From assembly GCA_964627755.1 (NCBI GenBank), contig CAZVIH010000018.1:1-64000 (forward strand): a stretch of 64,000 nt of DNA, in the 5' to 3' direction. Under the pieces are notes generated by a model. That model was not told the origin of the DNA. It saw nothing but the letters and a program-made list of their open reading frames with translations, and made no database searches. The DNA comes from B10-G9 sp964627755 (lineage in GTDB: Bacteria; Chloroflexota; Anaerolineae; Anaerolineales; UBA11858). The first letter of the stretch is position 1, and each line of letters begins with the position of its first letter. Both the position numbers and the translations under genes were made by a program. Shown in pieces: positions 43,653 to 52,012 of this stretch.

Positions 43653-44717
43653 CTATTTACTCTTCTGGAAATATTCCAGCAGCCGTTTCCAACCCTGCCG
43701 GATATCAAAAGATTTCAACCTCCAGGTACCCACGATTCCGTAGGGGAGAAATAACACGATCAGAATATAGATCGTTCCGTTAACAAAACTTGCCATCTCT
43801 CCGAGGTAGCGCCTCAGCCCAAAATCCAGCAAACGGTAGATAGCTGCGCCGATCAGGGCTCCGTTTAATGTCCCAACGCCGCCAATCAACACAACCAGAA
43901 GCGCCATGATGGTATACACAAGTCCCGCAGTGTTGGGGGAAACGATCGGCTGGTATAAGGCATGGATCAAGCCTGCCACCGAGGCTGTAATCGATGATAG
44001 AGTCAGGGCGGCAAATTTAAAAACAAAGGTATTATACCCGAGCATCAAAGCCCGTCCTTCATTTTCGCGGATTGCCACGCAAACCCGTCCAACAGGTGAA
44101 GAAACAAACCTCTTGTAGACCAGGAAAAAGAATACCATGATTGCAAGAGCTAAAAAATAGAACCGCAGTCTTTCAGTAGCGGGATTGATGAATGCCGGAG
44201 ATGGAATTCTCTGAAGTCCTACATCTGCCCCGGTTAACTCTCCAAGTTCGCGGGACATGATCACGATATGGAAAACCGAGGCAATTCCCAGGGTCACCAG
44301 CGCAAAGGTGATCCCTTTCACGCGGGGCAGGACCAGTCCAAATATTATGGCATTGATAACCGCTGCACCCAAAACCCACAGAACAGTCAGCCCCAGAGGC
44401 GTTTCGAAGTTCTTCAGCAGTATCCCCGTTAAGTACGCGCCAGTAGCAAAAAACATCGAATGTCCCAGTGAAAGCAGACCGGTAATTCCAAAAAGCAGAT
44501 CATAACTCAAGGCAAATATAGCCAGTATAAAGATCTCAATTGCCAGTCCTTCAATGAACTTCGATGTACCTCCCTCATTGAACCAAACCTGGGCGGGTGA
44601 AGCACCTTCAAACAAACCCACAACAAATGGAAGCAGCGCTAAAACCAGGATGGTGATCGCCAATCCCTGATTCCGGGTGATAAAATTATGCCTGGGTATA
44701 GATGTATCTTTGACCAT
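43653..44717 (-). CDS. livM: Branched-chain-amino-acid-type ABC transporter permease LivM
   Basis: Membrane subunit of a LIV-type importer. The start at ATG 44717 is favoured because AAGGAG lies 7 bases upstream; a longer reading would overlap livH. The 354 residues contain about nine to ten helices and the family signature ALSYDLLFGITGLLSLGHSMFFATGAY. The C-terminal cytoplasmic loop VCVAIRENEGRALMLGYN contacts the ATPases. It is the last gene of the liv group. LIV permeases also serve amides, urea, aromatic acids and other carboxylates. Confidence 0.92.
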   Translation of the reverse strand: MVKDTSIPRHNFITRNQGLAITILVLALLPFVVGLFEGASPAQVWFNEGGTSKFIEGLAIEIFILAIFALSYDLLFGITGLLSLGHSMFFATGAYLTGILLKNFETPLGLTVLWVLGAAVINAIIFGLVLPRVKGITFALVTLGIASVFHIVIMSRELGELTGADVGLQRIPSPAFINPATERLRFYFLALAIMVFFFLVYKRFVSSPVGRVCVAIRENEGRALMLGYNTFVFKFAALTLSSITASVAGLIHALYQPIVSPNTAGLVYTIMALLVVLIGGVGTLNGALIGAAIYRLLDFGLRRYLGEMASFVNGTIYILIVLFLPYGIVGTWRLKSFDIRQGWKRLLEYFQKSK

Positions 44718-44721
44718 GGTA

Positions 44722-46269
44722 TTACTCCTTCTTCCCAAGCAAGCCATTTGGCAAAATCAGCAAGATAAACACCATCAACAGGACAGTTGACGCAGGCACA
44801 AGAGGCGGTGTGGGTTTAAAAACGATCTCTGTAAAAGGTATGGGAATGCCAATAGCCCCATACTTGATGATAACTTGCTGGAGCAATCCTACCAGCAAGG
44901 ATCCCAAAGCCGCGCCCGGGAAGTTAGTAAGACCCCCGATTGCCAGAGCGATCAGAGCATTAAGGATCAGGGCCTCACCCATTGCATTGGAAAGCCCCAT
45001 CGAAGGAGCAGCCAATCCCCCTCCCAGTACAGCCAGTCCAACACCCATGGCAAAAACCGTATTGAAGACTCGTTGGACGTTGATGCCAAGAGCTTCCACC
45101 ATCTCCCGGTCCTGCACACCAGCCCGGATGATCATCCCCAGTCGGGATCGCTGCAGCAGGATCCAGATGCCAGCCAAAACAATTAAGCCGACCAAAGGGA
45201 TAAAAATCTCATTATAGACCCGGATTCGGCCGTCAAAAAGCATGATAGTTGAACAGTGATTTGTCCATAAATCAGCTAATGACGTAGCCGGGCAGCCATC
45301 GCCAACACCCGCAAACAGGGAGGGTTTGGGCATGACAAATTCCGGCCGCCCCCAGATCGCCCGCACCACCTCAATACCGATAGCACTCAAACCCAGCGTA
45401 AGCATCAACTGGTAGATCGGTCGGCTGTAAAGAGGGCGGATCAAAGTGGCTTCCATCACGCTTCCCAGCAGAACTCCAGCCAGGACACCTACAGACAAAG
45501 CGATTGCGAATAACACGGTTGTATTCAGCTCGGTCAAAAACAATGTCAAGGGGTCATTGAAAACCAGGGTGAGCACGCCCGTCACGGTCAAAAGTCCAAA
45601 AAGGATCAGGTTTTTCCAACTCACCGGAGGTGCCGCTTGGCTGCGGGCGCCAAATGTTGTCAGGCCAAAAGCAGTCAGCAGGCTGGCAGCCAGCAATCCC
45701 AGCACAGCTGCCAGAGGTGTAATTTCCTCAAAAGGAAGACCCGGAGGCAAATTGATCAATCCTTGGTCTGCCAGGTATGAATAAGTAACTGGACTTTGAC
45801 TATAATTCCCAACATCCCAGATTGTAATCGGATAGCGCGGCAGGAAGTAGATCATAGCGGCAACCCCAACTATCAGCCCTACCCAGGGAAGGATCACCAG
45901 CCAATTAGCTTTCTGTTTCAGTCCTCTGGCTATTCTTTTCCAGACTGCTGAAAGGGTAAATCCACTCAGCAGCAGTAAAACCGGGGTCAGCAGGTCTACA
46001 AAGGTATCCGGCCGGACATATACAGTCCAGGAAATATAGGCGCCGATCATAAACATAGTGCCGTGGGCCATATTAAGCACATCTAGCAGTCCAAAGATCA
46101 GAGAGAATCCAGAAGCAACCAGGAACGTGACTGATCCCACTGATAGTCCGCGCAACAAAGTTATCACCCAGTCCTTGGTTTCCATTCCCCGGGCTGCAAC
46201 CACAAAGAAAACCAGCAGCCCAAGTAAGGTTAACCAGCGGGGAAGATCTTTTCTAAGATTAATTTTCAT
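44722..46269 (-). CDS. livH: LIV-type ABC transporter permease LivH with a large internal insertion
   Basis: Second permease of the importer. Family-typical sequence occupies about 40-85 (GSVTFLVASGFSLIFGLLDVLNMAHG) and 255-515 (MEATLIRPLYSRPIYQLMLTLGLSAIGIEVV; IIRAGVQDREMVEALG). The 515 residues exceed the usual 290-310. An extra segment at about 85-255 contains several hydrophobic helices, and a smaller one at about 312-355 includes two cysteines. GAGGAG lies 5 bases before the ATG. The reading frame is uninterrupted, so this is a real insertion rather than a frameshift artefact. Confidence 0.88.
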   Translation of the reverse strand: MKINLRKDLPRWLTLLGLLVFFVVAARGMETKDWVITLLRGLSVGSVTFLVASGFSLIFGLLDVLNMAHGTMFMIGAYISWTVYVRPDTFVDLLTPVLLLLSGFTLSAVWKRIARGLKQKANWLVILPWVGLIVGVAAMIYFLPRYPITIWDVGNYSQSPVTYSYLADQGLINLPPGLPFEEITPLAAVLGLLAASLLTAFGLTTFGARSQAAPPVSWKNLILFGLLTVTGVLTLVFNDPLTLFLTELNTTVLFAIALSVGVLAGVLLGSVMEATLIRPLYSRPIYQLMLTLGLSAIGIEVVRAIWGRPEFVMPKPSLFAGVGDGCPATSLADLWTNHCSTIMLFDGRIRVYNEIFIPLVGLIVLAGIWILLQRSRLGMIIRAGVQDREMVEALGINVQRVFNTVFAMGVGLAVLGGGLAAPSMGLSNAMGEALILNALIALAIGGLTNFPGAALGSLLVGLLQQVIIKYGAIGIPIPFTEIVFKPTPPLVPASTVLLMVFILLILPNGLLGKKE

Positions 46270-46278
46270 AAAGTCTCC

Positions 46279-46998
46279 TCAGGCTGCTCCAAGATAGCGG
46301 TGAATGGTCTCACTGTCTTCAATCAAATCTTTCATCTTGCCCGACTTGACCGATTGACCTTCTTCGATAATGACATAATATTCCGCCAGCTGGCTGGCAA
46401 CCAGGAAATTCTGTTCCACCAGTACAATTGTGCTATCCGAGGAAAGCGTTTGGATCGCCGTGATCATTTTTTCGATCAAGACAGGTGCAAGCCCCTCACT
46501 GGGCTCATCAATCAGCAGCAGGTTATTATCCGGAACCAGGGCTCTAGCAATGGCCAGCATCTGCTGCTGACCTCCTGAAAGATTGGCACCCCCCAGGTGG
46601 ATCAGCCTTTTCAGATCCGGGAACAGAGAAAATATCAATTCCTCTTTTCTTTCAAAATCCCCTTTATCTCTCTCGGCGATCTTCAAATTCTCTTCCACAC
46701 TCAAATCACGGAAAATTGCCCGGTGTTCAGGAACATATCCAATGCCCAGGGAGGCAATATCAAAAGAATGCATTTCCTGGATTTCCTGACCTTGATAAAT
46801 AACTTTTCCCTTAACTGCCGGGGTTAAGCCAATGATCGATTTCAGCGTGGTTGTTTTTCCCGCTCCATTTCGTCCCAACAAAACCGTTATGCCGCCATCT
46901 TTCACCTGCACGCTGACGCCCTGCAAGATGTGATACTGACCAATAAATGTATGAATGTCTTGAACATCAAGGATTGGATCCATGGCAGCCTCACACAT
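46279..46998 (-). CDS. livF: LIV-type ABC transporter ATP-binding protein LivF
   Basis: ATPase subunit of the importer. Walker A is GRNGAGKTT (about 38-46), the signature is LSGGQQQ, and Walker B is LLLIDEPSEGL. The 239 residues are normal for LivF. The first ATG overlaps the livG stop codon by 8 bases; a second ATG five codons on (46983) is an alternative start. Confidence 0.93.
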   Translation of the reverse strand: MCEAAMDPILDVQDIHTFIGQYHILQGVSVQVKDGGITVLLGRNGAGKTTTLKSIIGLTPAVKGKVIYQGQEIQEMHSFDIASLGIGYVPEHRAIFRDLSVEENLKIAERDKGDFERKEELIFSLFPDLKRLIHLGGANLSGGQQQMLAIARALVPDNNLLLIDEPSEGLAPVLIEKMITAIQTLSSDSTIVLVEQNFLVASQLAEYYVIIEEGQSVKSGKMKDLIEDSETIHRYLGAA

Positions 46999-47758
46999 CT
47001 AACTTGTACAGACCGCCCAGGTAGGCTGTCTGAACTTCTGCATCAGTTGTGATTTCGGAGGGAGTTCCCTCTGCCAGCACTTTACCCTGATGCATTACGG
47101 TAATAGTATCTGAAATACTCATCACAACATTCATGTTATGCTCTACCAGCAGAACAGTTTTATCACCTGACTGTTGAATATTCTGAATGAGCGAGATCAG
47201 CTCTGGCACCTGTTCAGCTGCCATGCCAGCCGTTGGCTCATCCAGCAAGAGTACCTCCGGATCAGGGGCCAGGATCATGCCCAGTTCCAATTTCCTCTGA
47301 TCCCCATGTGGTAGGATTCTCGCAAATGTGCCCACTTGGTCCTGCAAACCGACCAGTTCAATAACTTCCTGGGTTCGTTTGTTAATATCCTGGAAAGAAT
47401 CAGCATCTTTATAGAACTTGAAATTATCCTTTCCCATCGCCTGGCAGGCAAGCCTGATATTCTCAAAGACCGTCAAGTTAGGAAAAATATTCGTGATCTG
47501 AAATGAGCGCCCAATTCCATAGTGAATGGTTCTGTGTACAGGTTGATGGGTGATATTACGCCCCCTGAATAACACCTTTCCATAGGTCGGTTCAATATTC
47601 CCACTTAACAAATTGAAAAAAGTTGTTTTCCCCGCTCCGTTAGGACCGATGATAGCATGCAGACTATGTTCCTTGATCTGAATGTTGACATCATCCACAG
47701 CAACCAGGGCATCAAATTCCTTTCGCAAATCGATAGTTTCAAGAATGATTTCGTCCAT
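46991..47758 (-). CDS. livG: LIV-type ABC transporter ATP-binding protein LivG
   Basis: Second ATPase of the importer. Walker A is GPNGAGKTTF, the degenerate signature LPHGDQRKLELG is typical of LivG, and Walker B is VLLLDEPTAGM. At 255 residues it is full length. It lies 137 bases downstream of the solute-binding protein gene, separated by two strong hairpins. Confidence 0.93.
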   Translation of the reverse strand: MDEIILETIDLRKEFDALVAVDDVNIQIKEHSLHAIIGPNGAGKTTFFNLLSGNIEPTYGKVLFRGRNITHQPVHRTIHYGIGRSFQITNIFPNLTVFENIRLACQAMGKDNFKFYKDADSFQDINKRTQEVIELVGLQDQVGTFARILPHGDQRKLELGMILAPDPEVLLLDEPTAGMAAEQVPELISLIQNIQQSGDKTVLLVEHNMNVVMSISDTITVMHQGKVLAEGTPSEITTDAEVQTAYLGGLYKLDV

Positions 47759-47789
47759 ATATCCGTCCTGTCATCAATAACTTGTCCTT

Positions 47790-47827
47790 CGGAGAGCTGC
47801 GGAGGGATAATCCTCCGCAGTTCTCCG
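47790..47827 (-). terminator. Hairpin 1 between the solute-binding-protein gene and livG
   Basis: The stem CGGAGAgCTGCGGAGG / CCTCCGCAGtTCTCCG has one G-T mismatch and a short loop. There is no T-run on the minus strand, so it is probably an mRNA-processing or stabilising structure. Confidence 0.5.
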
Positions 47828-47840
47828 AAACACAGCATTC

Positions 47841-47876
47841 AGGAAGTCCCTGGGGACTTTAATCCAGGGACTTCCT
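47841..47876 (-). terminator. Hairpin 2 just after the solute-binding-protein gene
   Basis: A perfect 13-bp stem, AGGAAGTCCCTGG / CCAGGGACTTCCT, begins 20 bases past the stop codon. Without a T-run it is more likely a 3'-end stabiliser or attenuator than a full terminator. Confidence 0.5.
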
Positions 47877-47895
47877 TCATGGTTATACGATTATC

Positions 47896-49302
47896 TTATT
47901 CCCCACTAAGTGAGCCGTAGGGCAAGGAACCGCAGCGGTCCTTGATCTCTTCGGGCAGCAAACAGGGAGGTTCAGGGCGTGTGGTTTCCACATACTCGTA
48001 ATAGTCCGCGTTTTCAGCACTAAGGTCTACTAACGTTAGGATGTACATGTCCTGGATAGCAACGTGATCCTCAGGTCGAATGTAAACAGTACCTTTTGGT
48101 CCTTCAAAGGTCATTCCTTCCATCACTGAAACCAGCGCTTCTCCGCTGACATCCCCATTGGTAGCTTTAATTGCCTCGACTACCAAGATAGCAGCATTCA
48201 TTCCGTCACCGTCAAACAGGTCCGGTGCTGTGCTGTATCGGGCAAGGTCCTGTTCCAGAAGGAAGTCATTGGCTGGATTATCAGGTGCTGAGTAATGGTA
48301 GAGAATACCATTGGTGCTGCCAACTGCATTACCGTACCAAAGCGGCATCAAAACATTGTCGATGAAGGTTGCGCCGAGGGCCATGCTCTCATTAACACCC
48401 AGGTCTGTGGCAGCCTGCATCAGAGGCACAAATCCACTGCCTGCCCAGGTGACAATATAAGCTTCTGCACCAGAGTCGAGGACTTGCTCCATATAGGGGG
48501 TGAAGTCCGTGGTATCAGCGGGAGCCAAAATGTCATCCGCAACAAAGGTTGCACCTGCCAGGGAGCAAGCGTCCCGGAATGCCGTGGCGGAGCCCCAGCC
48601 AAAGGCATAGTCTGGAGCGATCTGCACAAAAGTGGAATACTGCTTGGCAAGATAGAGGCATTCGTTGATGGCGTCCTGGTAGTTATTGCGGCTGGTACGG
48701 AAAGTATATTCATTAAAATCTTTTCCAGTAATATCATTAGCCGCGGCTGGAGCTACGATCAAGGGAATGCCACTTTCAAATGCGATTCCCTGGAGAGTTG
48801 CCGTGGCACCAGAAGAAACAGTACCAACAAGGATATCAACGTCATTTACGTCGATGAGCTCCCTCGCCAGAGTAGCAGTATTCTCAGGATTGCTCTGATC
48901 ATCGCGCACAAAGACTTGAATCTCACAGCCGTCCAGCGTAAAAACGTTTTCCTGGGTTGCCGTGAAATCAAAGACATCACCAACCGAACCAGCTGCACCG
49001 GTAGCATATTCCATACCCAGCATGAACGAACGCAGGATATGAGCGCCGTAAATTGCCAAAGCACCGGAAGCATCGGTGATCAGTCCAACTTTAATTGGCT
49101 CATCACAAACAAGACCTGCTGGTTCTTCAACTTCCTCTTCAGTTACTTCTGCTTCAGCTTCTTGGACGGGTTCTTCTTCTACAACCTCTTCAGCTACGGG
49201 TTCTTCTGCTGGTTCCTCTGGTGCTGGCGCACAAGCAGCCAGTACAAGGGAGCTGACCAGCAGCAAGGAAAGGATAAACCACAAAATTCGTTTTGTTTTC
49301 AT
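47896..49302 (-). CDS. LIV-type ABC transporter solute-binding lipoprotein
   Basis: External substrate receptor for the liv importer. The lipobox LAAC ends the signal (Cys24). A very acidic Glu/Pro/Val-rich linker occupies about 27-66, then comes the type I periplasmic-binding fold (DEPIKVGLITDASGALAIYGAHILRSF at about 70 onward). GAGGAG precedes the ATG. Two hairpins separate it from the ATPase genes. The substrate is unknown; the neighbouring CoA-thioester genes suggest a carboxylate rather than a branched amino acid. Confidence 0.92.
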   Translation of the reverse strand: MKTKRILWFILSLLLVSSLVLAACAPAPEEPAEEPVAEEVVEEEPVQEAEAEVTEEEVEEPAGLVCDEPIKVGLITDASGALAIYGAHILRSFMLGMEYATGAAGSVGDVFDFTATQENVFTLDGCEIQVFVRDDQSNPENTATLARELIDVNDVDILVGTVSSGATATLQGIAFESGIPLIVAPAAANDITGKDFNEYTFRTSRNNYQDAINECLYLAKQYSTFVQIAPDYAFGWGSATAFRDACSLAGATFVADDILAPADTTDFTPYMEQVLDSGAEAYIVTWAGSGFVPLMQAATDLGVNESMALGATFIDNVLMPLWYGNAVGSTNGILYHYSAPDNPANDFLLEQDLARYSTAPDLFDGDGMNAAILVVEAIKATNGDVSGEALVSVMEGMTFEGPKGTVYIRPEDHVAIQDMYILTLVDLSAENADYYEYVETTRPEPPCLLPEEIKDRCGSLPYGSLSGE

Positions 49303-49370
49303 GCTTCTTACTCCTCTTTATGTTATATCTTGGATAAGCTATAGATCCTTTTCTTTTTTAATGCTGTAAC

Positions 49371-49383
49371 CACCTCCTTATGG
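49371..49383 (-). promoter_or_regulatory. Extended Shine-Dalgarno-like element far upstream of the LIV solute-binding-protein gene
   Basis: On the minus strand CCATAAGGAGGTG lies about 70 bases before the ATG at 49302, which has its own GAGGAG. No ATG, GTG or TTG follows at translational distance. The position matches the element at 38074 upstream of the sugar-binding-protein gene. Confidence 0.45.
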
Positions 49384-49501
49384 ATAAAATGGGCTCAATA
49401 ATATATTTAACTTTGCCGATATATCATTGTAGCAAGGACCAGTTTCAGTTCAGTTACACAAATTCCATCAAAAACCACAAATGCCCCATCACCTGTCAGG
49501 C

Positions 49502-50299
49502 TTAATTGTGTTTGGCCAGGAAATCCAGCAGAATGGAATTAAAAATAGGCGGATTTTCCCAGCAGGAAGCATGACCAGCTCCTGGAATAATATGCATTTC
49601 AGCTCCTGGAATGTGTTTTTTGAGGATCCGGGCATACTCGATTCCTTTCAACCAGTCCTTCTCCCCTACAACTACACAAGTAGGAGAGCTGATCTGGTCC
49701 AAGCGTGCAGTGAAATCCACTTCCAGGAAACAGCGGCACAAACGGGTCACCGCCGGAAAATCCAGCTGAGCATAACGCTTTTTAGCATCCGCCAATAATC
49801 CGGGGTTGGCCCTTATGAATTCAGAAGAGAAATTCCATGGTACCGTAGCATTAAAAAACTTTTCCGGATCTCCAGATTCTAGAGCATCCAGCCAACTTTC
49901 GATGATCAATCTCAGCTGGGGACCCACTTCGCTGGCTGTATCAGCCAGGACCAGGGATTTGGTCATATCGGGATACATAAGAGCGAATGCCTGGGCTACC
50001 TCACCACCATACGAGATCCCTGCGATATGGGCTTTTTGGATTCCTAAAACCTCCAGCAATCCCGCCAGATCATCAGCGTGACCATCCATGGTATAAGGTT
50101 CTTCCGGATGAACAGATTGTCCCTGTCCCCTACAGTCATATACCAGGACACGGTAGGCTTGGGACAATTCCTTAGTTTGAAAAGCCCAGCTTGTGGCAGC
50201 GTTCATAATGATGCCATTATTTAAAACCAGGACAGGATCATCTTCAGATCCATGCAATTCGTAATAAATGTTAAGCTGATTTACTTGTATAGTTGACAT
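49502..50299 (-). CDS. Alpha/beta hydrolase (3-oxoadipate enol-lactonase-like)
   Basis: Serine hydrolase of unknown substrate. The start is placed at ATG 50299 (MSTIQVNQLNIYYE), because earlier in-frame codons overlap the DUF35 gene; the 265-residue length then fits the family. The nucleophile elbow is GISYGGE, the acid lies in VVGEKDWL and the catalytic His in GAGHASCWE. Its closest described relatives are enol-lactonases and esterases. It is the last gene of the CoA-thioester operon. Confidence 0.85.
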   Translation of the reverse strand: MSTIQVNQLNIYYELHGSEDDPVLVLNNGIIMNAATSWAFQTKELSQAYRVLVYDCRGQGQSVHPEEPYTMDGHADDLAGLLEVLGIQKAHIAGISYGGEVAQAFALMYPDMTKSLVLADTASEVGPQLRLIIESWLDALESGDPEKFFNATVPWNFSSEFIRANPGLLADAKKRYAQLDFPAVTRLCRCFLEVDFTARLDQISSPTCVVVGEKDWLKGIEYARILKKHIPGAEMHIIPGAGHASCWENPPIFNSILLDFLAKHN

Positions 50300-50312
50300 A
50301 TCTTTGTATTGT

Positions 50313-50738
50313 TTACTCCTCAACTTTGAAAGCCAGCTGAGTGGATATATTTTCTCCCTCCCCACTCTCAATTCCTGAAAACGCTAAAGCCGTGCCAATT
50401 TTTATCTTGGAAGGGTTATCTGGGTCCAGCCCCAAGAGTCTGGCGCTGATCATTGGGCCTTCTTCCAGTTCAACAATTCCGGTCAGATAGGGTTTATCGC
50501 GGCCGTATCCCTGCCTATTCATAAAGGATGGGCCAATGTAAATGGATGTGTATGCTGCCAGCTTGCCCTTTCCACTGAGTTCAATCCATTCTAAATTTGA
50601 TGTGCCGCAATCTGGACAGATAGCCCTGACAGGCAGGTAGATCTTGTGACAATCCGCACACCGGGAAGCCTTCAGCTCACCCTGGTTTAGATACTTCTGG
50701 AAAGCAAAAGCTGTGAAGGGTATTTCTCTTTCTGACAT
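50313..50738 (-). CDS. Zn-ribbon OB-fold (DUF35) protein
   Basis: Partner protein of thiolase-family enzymes. Four cysteines in CADC and CPDC (about 22-41) form the zinc ribbon, and the OB fold follows (GKGKLAAYTSIYIGPSF ... YLTGIVELEEGPMISARLLG). DUF35 proteins bridge and channel CoA substrates in archaeal thiolase/HMG-CoA synthase complexes and pair with thiolase-like aldolases in steroid degradation. The ATG at 50738 has GAGGAG 5 bases upstream and lies 2 bases after the thiolase stop codon. Confidence 0.88.
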   Translation of the reverse strand: MSEREIPFTAFAFQKYLNQGELKASRCADCHKIYLPVRAICPDCGTSNLEWIELSGKGKLAAYTSIYIGPSFMNRQGYGRDKPYLTGIVELEEGPMISARLLGLDPDNPSKIKIGTALAFSGIESGEGENISTQLAFKVEE

Positions 50739-50740
50739 AA

Positions 50741-52012
50741 TCACTCCTCACGTTGAAATATATGAACAACACAGGTCTGGCCGGTCGCTCCCACATTATG
50801 GGCTAATCCTATACTGGGGTCTCCCTTGATCTGACGTCCTTCGGCTTTTCCCCGCAACTGTTTGAATATCTCCACAACTTGTCCGATCCCCGAAGCGCCG
50901 ACCGGGTGACCTTTGGCCTTCAATCCTCCTGAAGGGTTGATTGGAATCTCACCAGTCCGAGTTGTTGTGCCCTTCTCAGCCTGTTTGCAACCTGTCCCGG
51001 GTGTAAAAAAGCCCAGGTCTTCGATGGCAATGATTTCCGCGATGGTAAAACAATCATGAACCTCGGCTAACTGAATATCTTTTGGTGTTACTCCCGCCAT
51101 TTGATAAGCTTCTTGTGAGGCCAATTTTGCAGCCCCGATTGAAGTCAGGTCAGCCCTGTCATGCAGGGGATAATCCGAAGCCTGTCCAGATCCAATGATT
51201 TTGAGAGGGTGATCTGTAAATTGCTTGGCAATATCATCAGCAACTAATAGGGCGGCAGTTGCGCCATCTGTGATCGGAGAACAGTCGAAAAGACGAAGGG
51301 GCCAAGCGATCATTGGATTGGCACCATCGTCATGCAGAAAATCCCACTCATCTTTCCAGCCCGGAACGGGTTTTCCTTTCCTTTCAGCAGATTGTTTTCT
51401 TTTTTCCATCCAGTCTGGTATGGTCACTCCAAACTGGGCTTTATCGTTCAGGGCACCATTGGCATGGTTTTTGAGAGCAACCTGCATCAGGTCTTCCGGT
51501 GCTGCTCCATAACGATCCATATAAGCTGATGCCATTGCTGCGTAAAATCCTGGAAATGTAAAACCGACTGGAATTTCATATAAGACATCACCCGCGGCAG
51601 CTAACGTGTCTGTAACCTCAGAAGTGGGAAGTTTGGTCATCATCTCAATTCCGCCCACCAACACAATATCATACAGCCCTGAAGCGATGCCTAGAATCCC
51701 CTGACGTAAGGCAACCCCGCTGCTTGCACAGGCATCCTCAACCCTCACTGCTGCTCTTGGGACTAGCCCCACCGCATCAGCCATTATTGGTGCTGTATGG
51801 GATTGGCCTTCGAACAGATCACTTGAAAAATTACCGATGCAGACATATTCAATACCGTGGGGATCAAATTCCTTGTCAACGGACTTACTCATATCCTGAA
51901 AAGCCTCTACAAAAAGGTCCCGGCTGGATTTTTCTGGAAATGAGCCGAATTTACTCATTCCAGCTCCAACCAGGGATACTCCTCTAGCTAATTGTTTATG
52001 ATTTTCAGGCAT
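50741..52012 (-). CDS. Thiolase family protein (SCP2-type, DUF35-associated)
   Basis: Probable 3-ketoacyl-CoA thiolase or retro-aldolase. The nucleophile Cys95 lies in VEDACASSG, with a His in EVHDCFTIAE and the GLKAKGHPVGASG motif near the C-terminus. The 423 residues are slightly longer than degradative thiolases and have the nonspecific lipid-transfer-type layout. AAGGAG precedes the ATG. The direct coupling to a DUF35 gene is the usual arrangement of this subfamily. Whether it cleaves or condenses cannot be read from sequence. Confidence 0.88.
   Translation of the reverse strand: MPENHKQLARGVSLVGAGMSKFGSFPEKSSRDLFVEAFQDMSKSVDKEFDPHGIEYVCIGNFSSDLFEGQSHTAPIMADAVGLVPRAAVRVEDACASSGVALRQGILGIASGLYDIVLVGGIEMMTKLPTSEVTDTLAAAGDVLYEIPVGFTFPGFYAAMASAYMDRYGAAPEDLMQVALKNHANGALNDKAQFGVTIPDWMEKRKQSAERKGKPVPGWKDEWDFLHDDGANPMIAWPLRLFDCSPITDGATAALLVADDIAKQFTDHPLKIIGSGQASDYPLHDRADLTSIGAAKLASQEAYQMAGVTPKDIQLAEVHDCFTIAEIIAIEDLGFFTPGTGCKQAEKGTTTRTGEIPINPSGGLKAKGHPVGASGIGQVVEIFKQLRGKAEGRQIKGDPSIGLAHNVGATGQTCVVHIFQREE

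Noticed and set aside
48295..49344. Long 349-codon plus-strand ORF antisense to the LIV receptor gene
   Set aside because: It is the shadow of a well-supported lipoprotein gene, with low-complexity Phe/Ser-rich sequence caused by the acidic linker codons.
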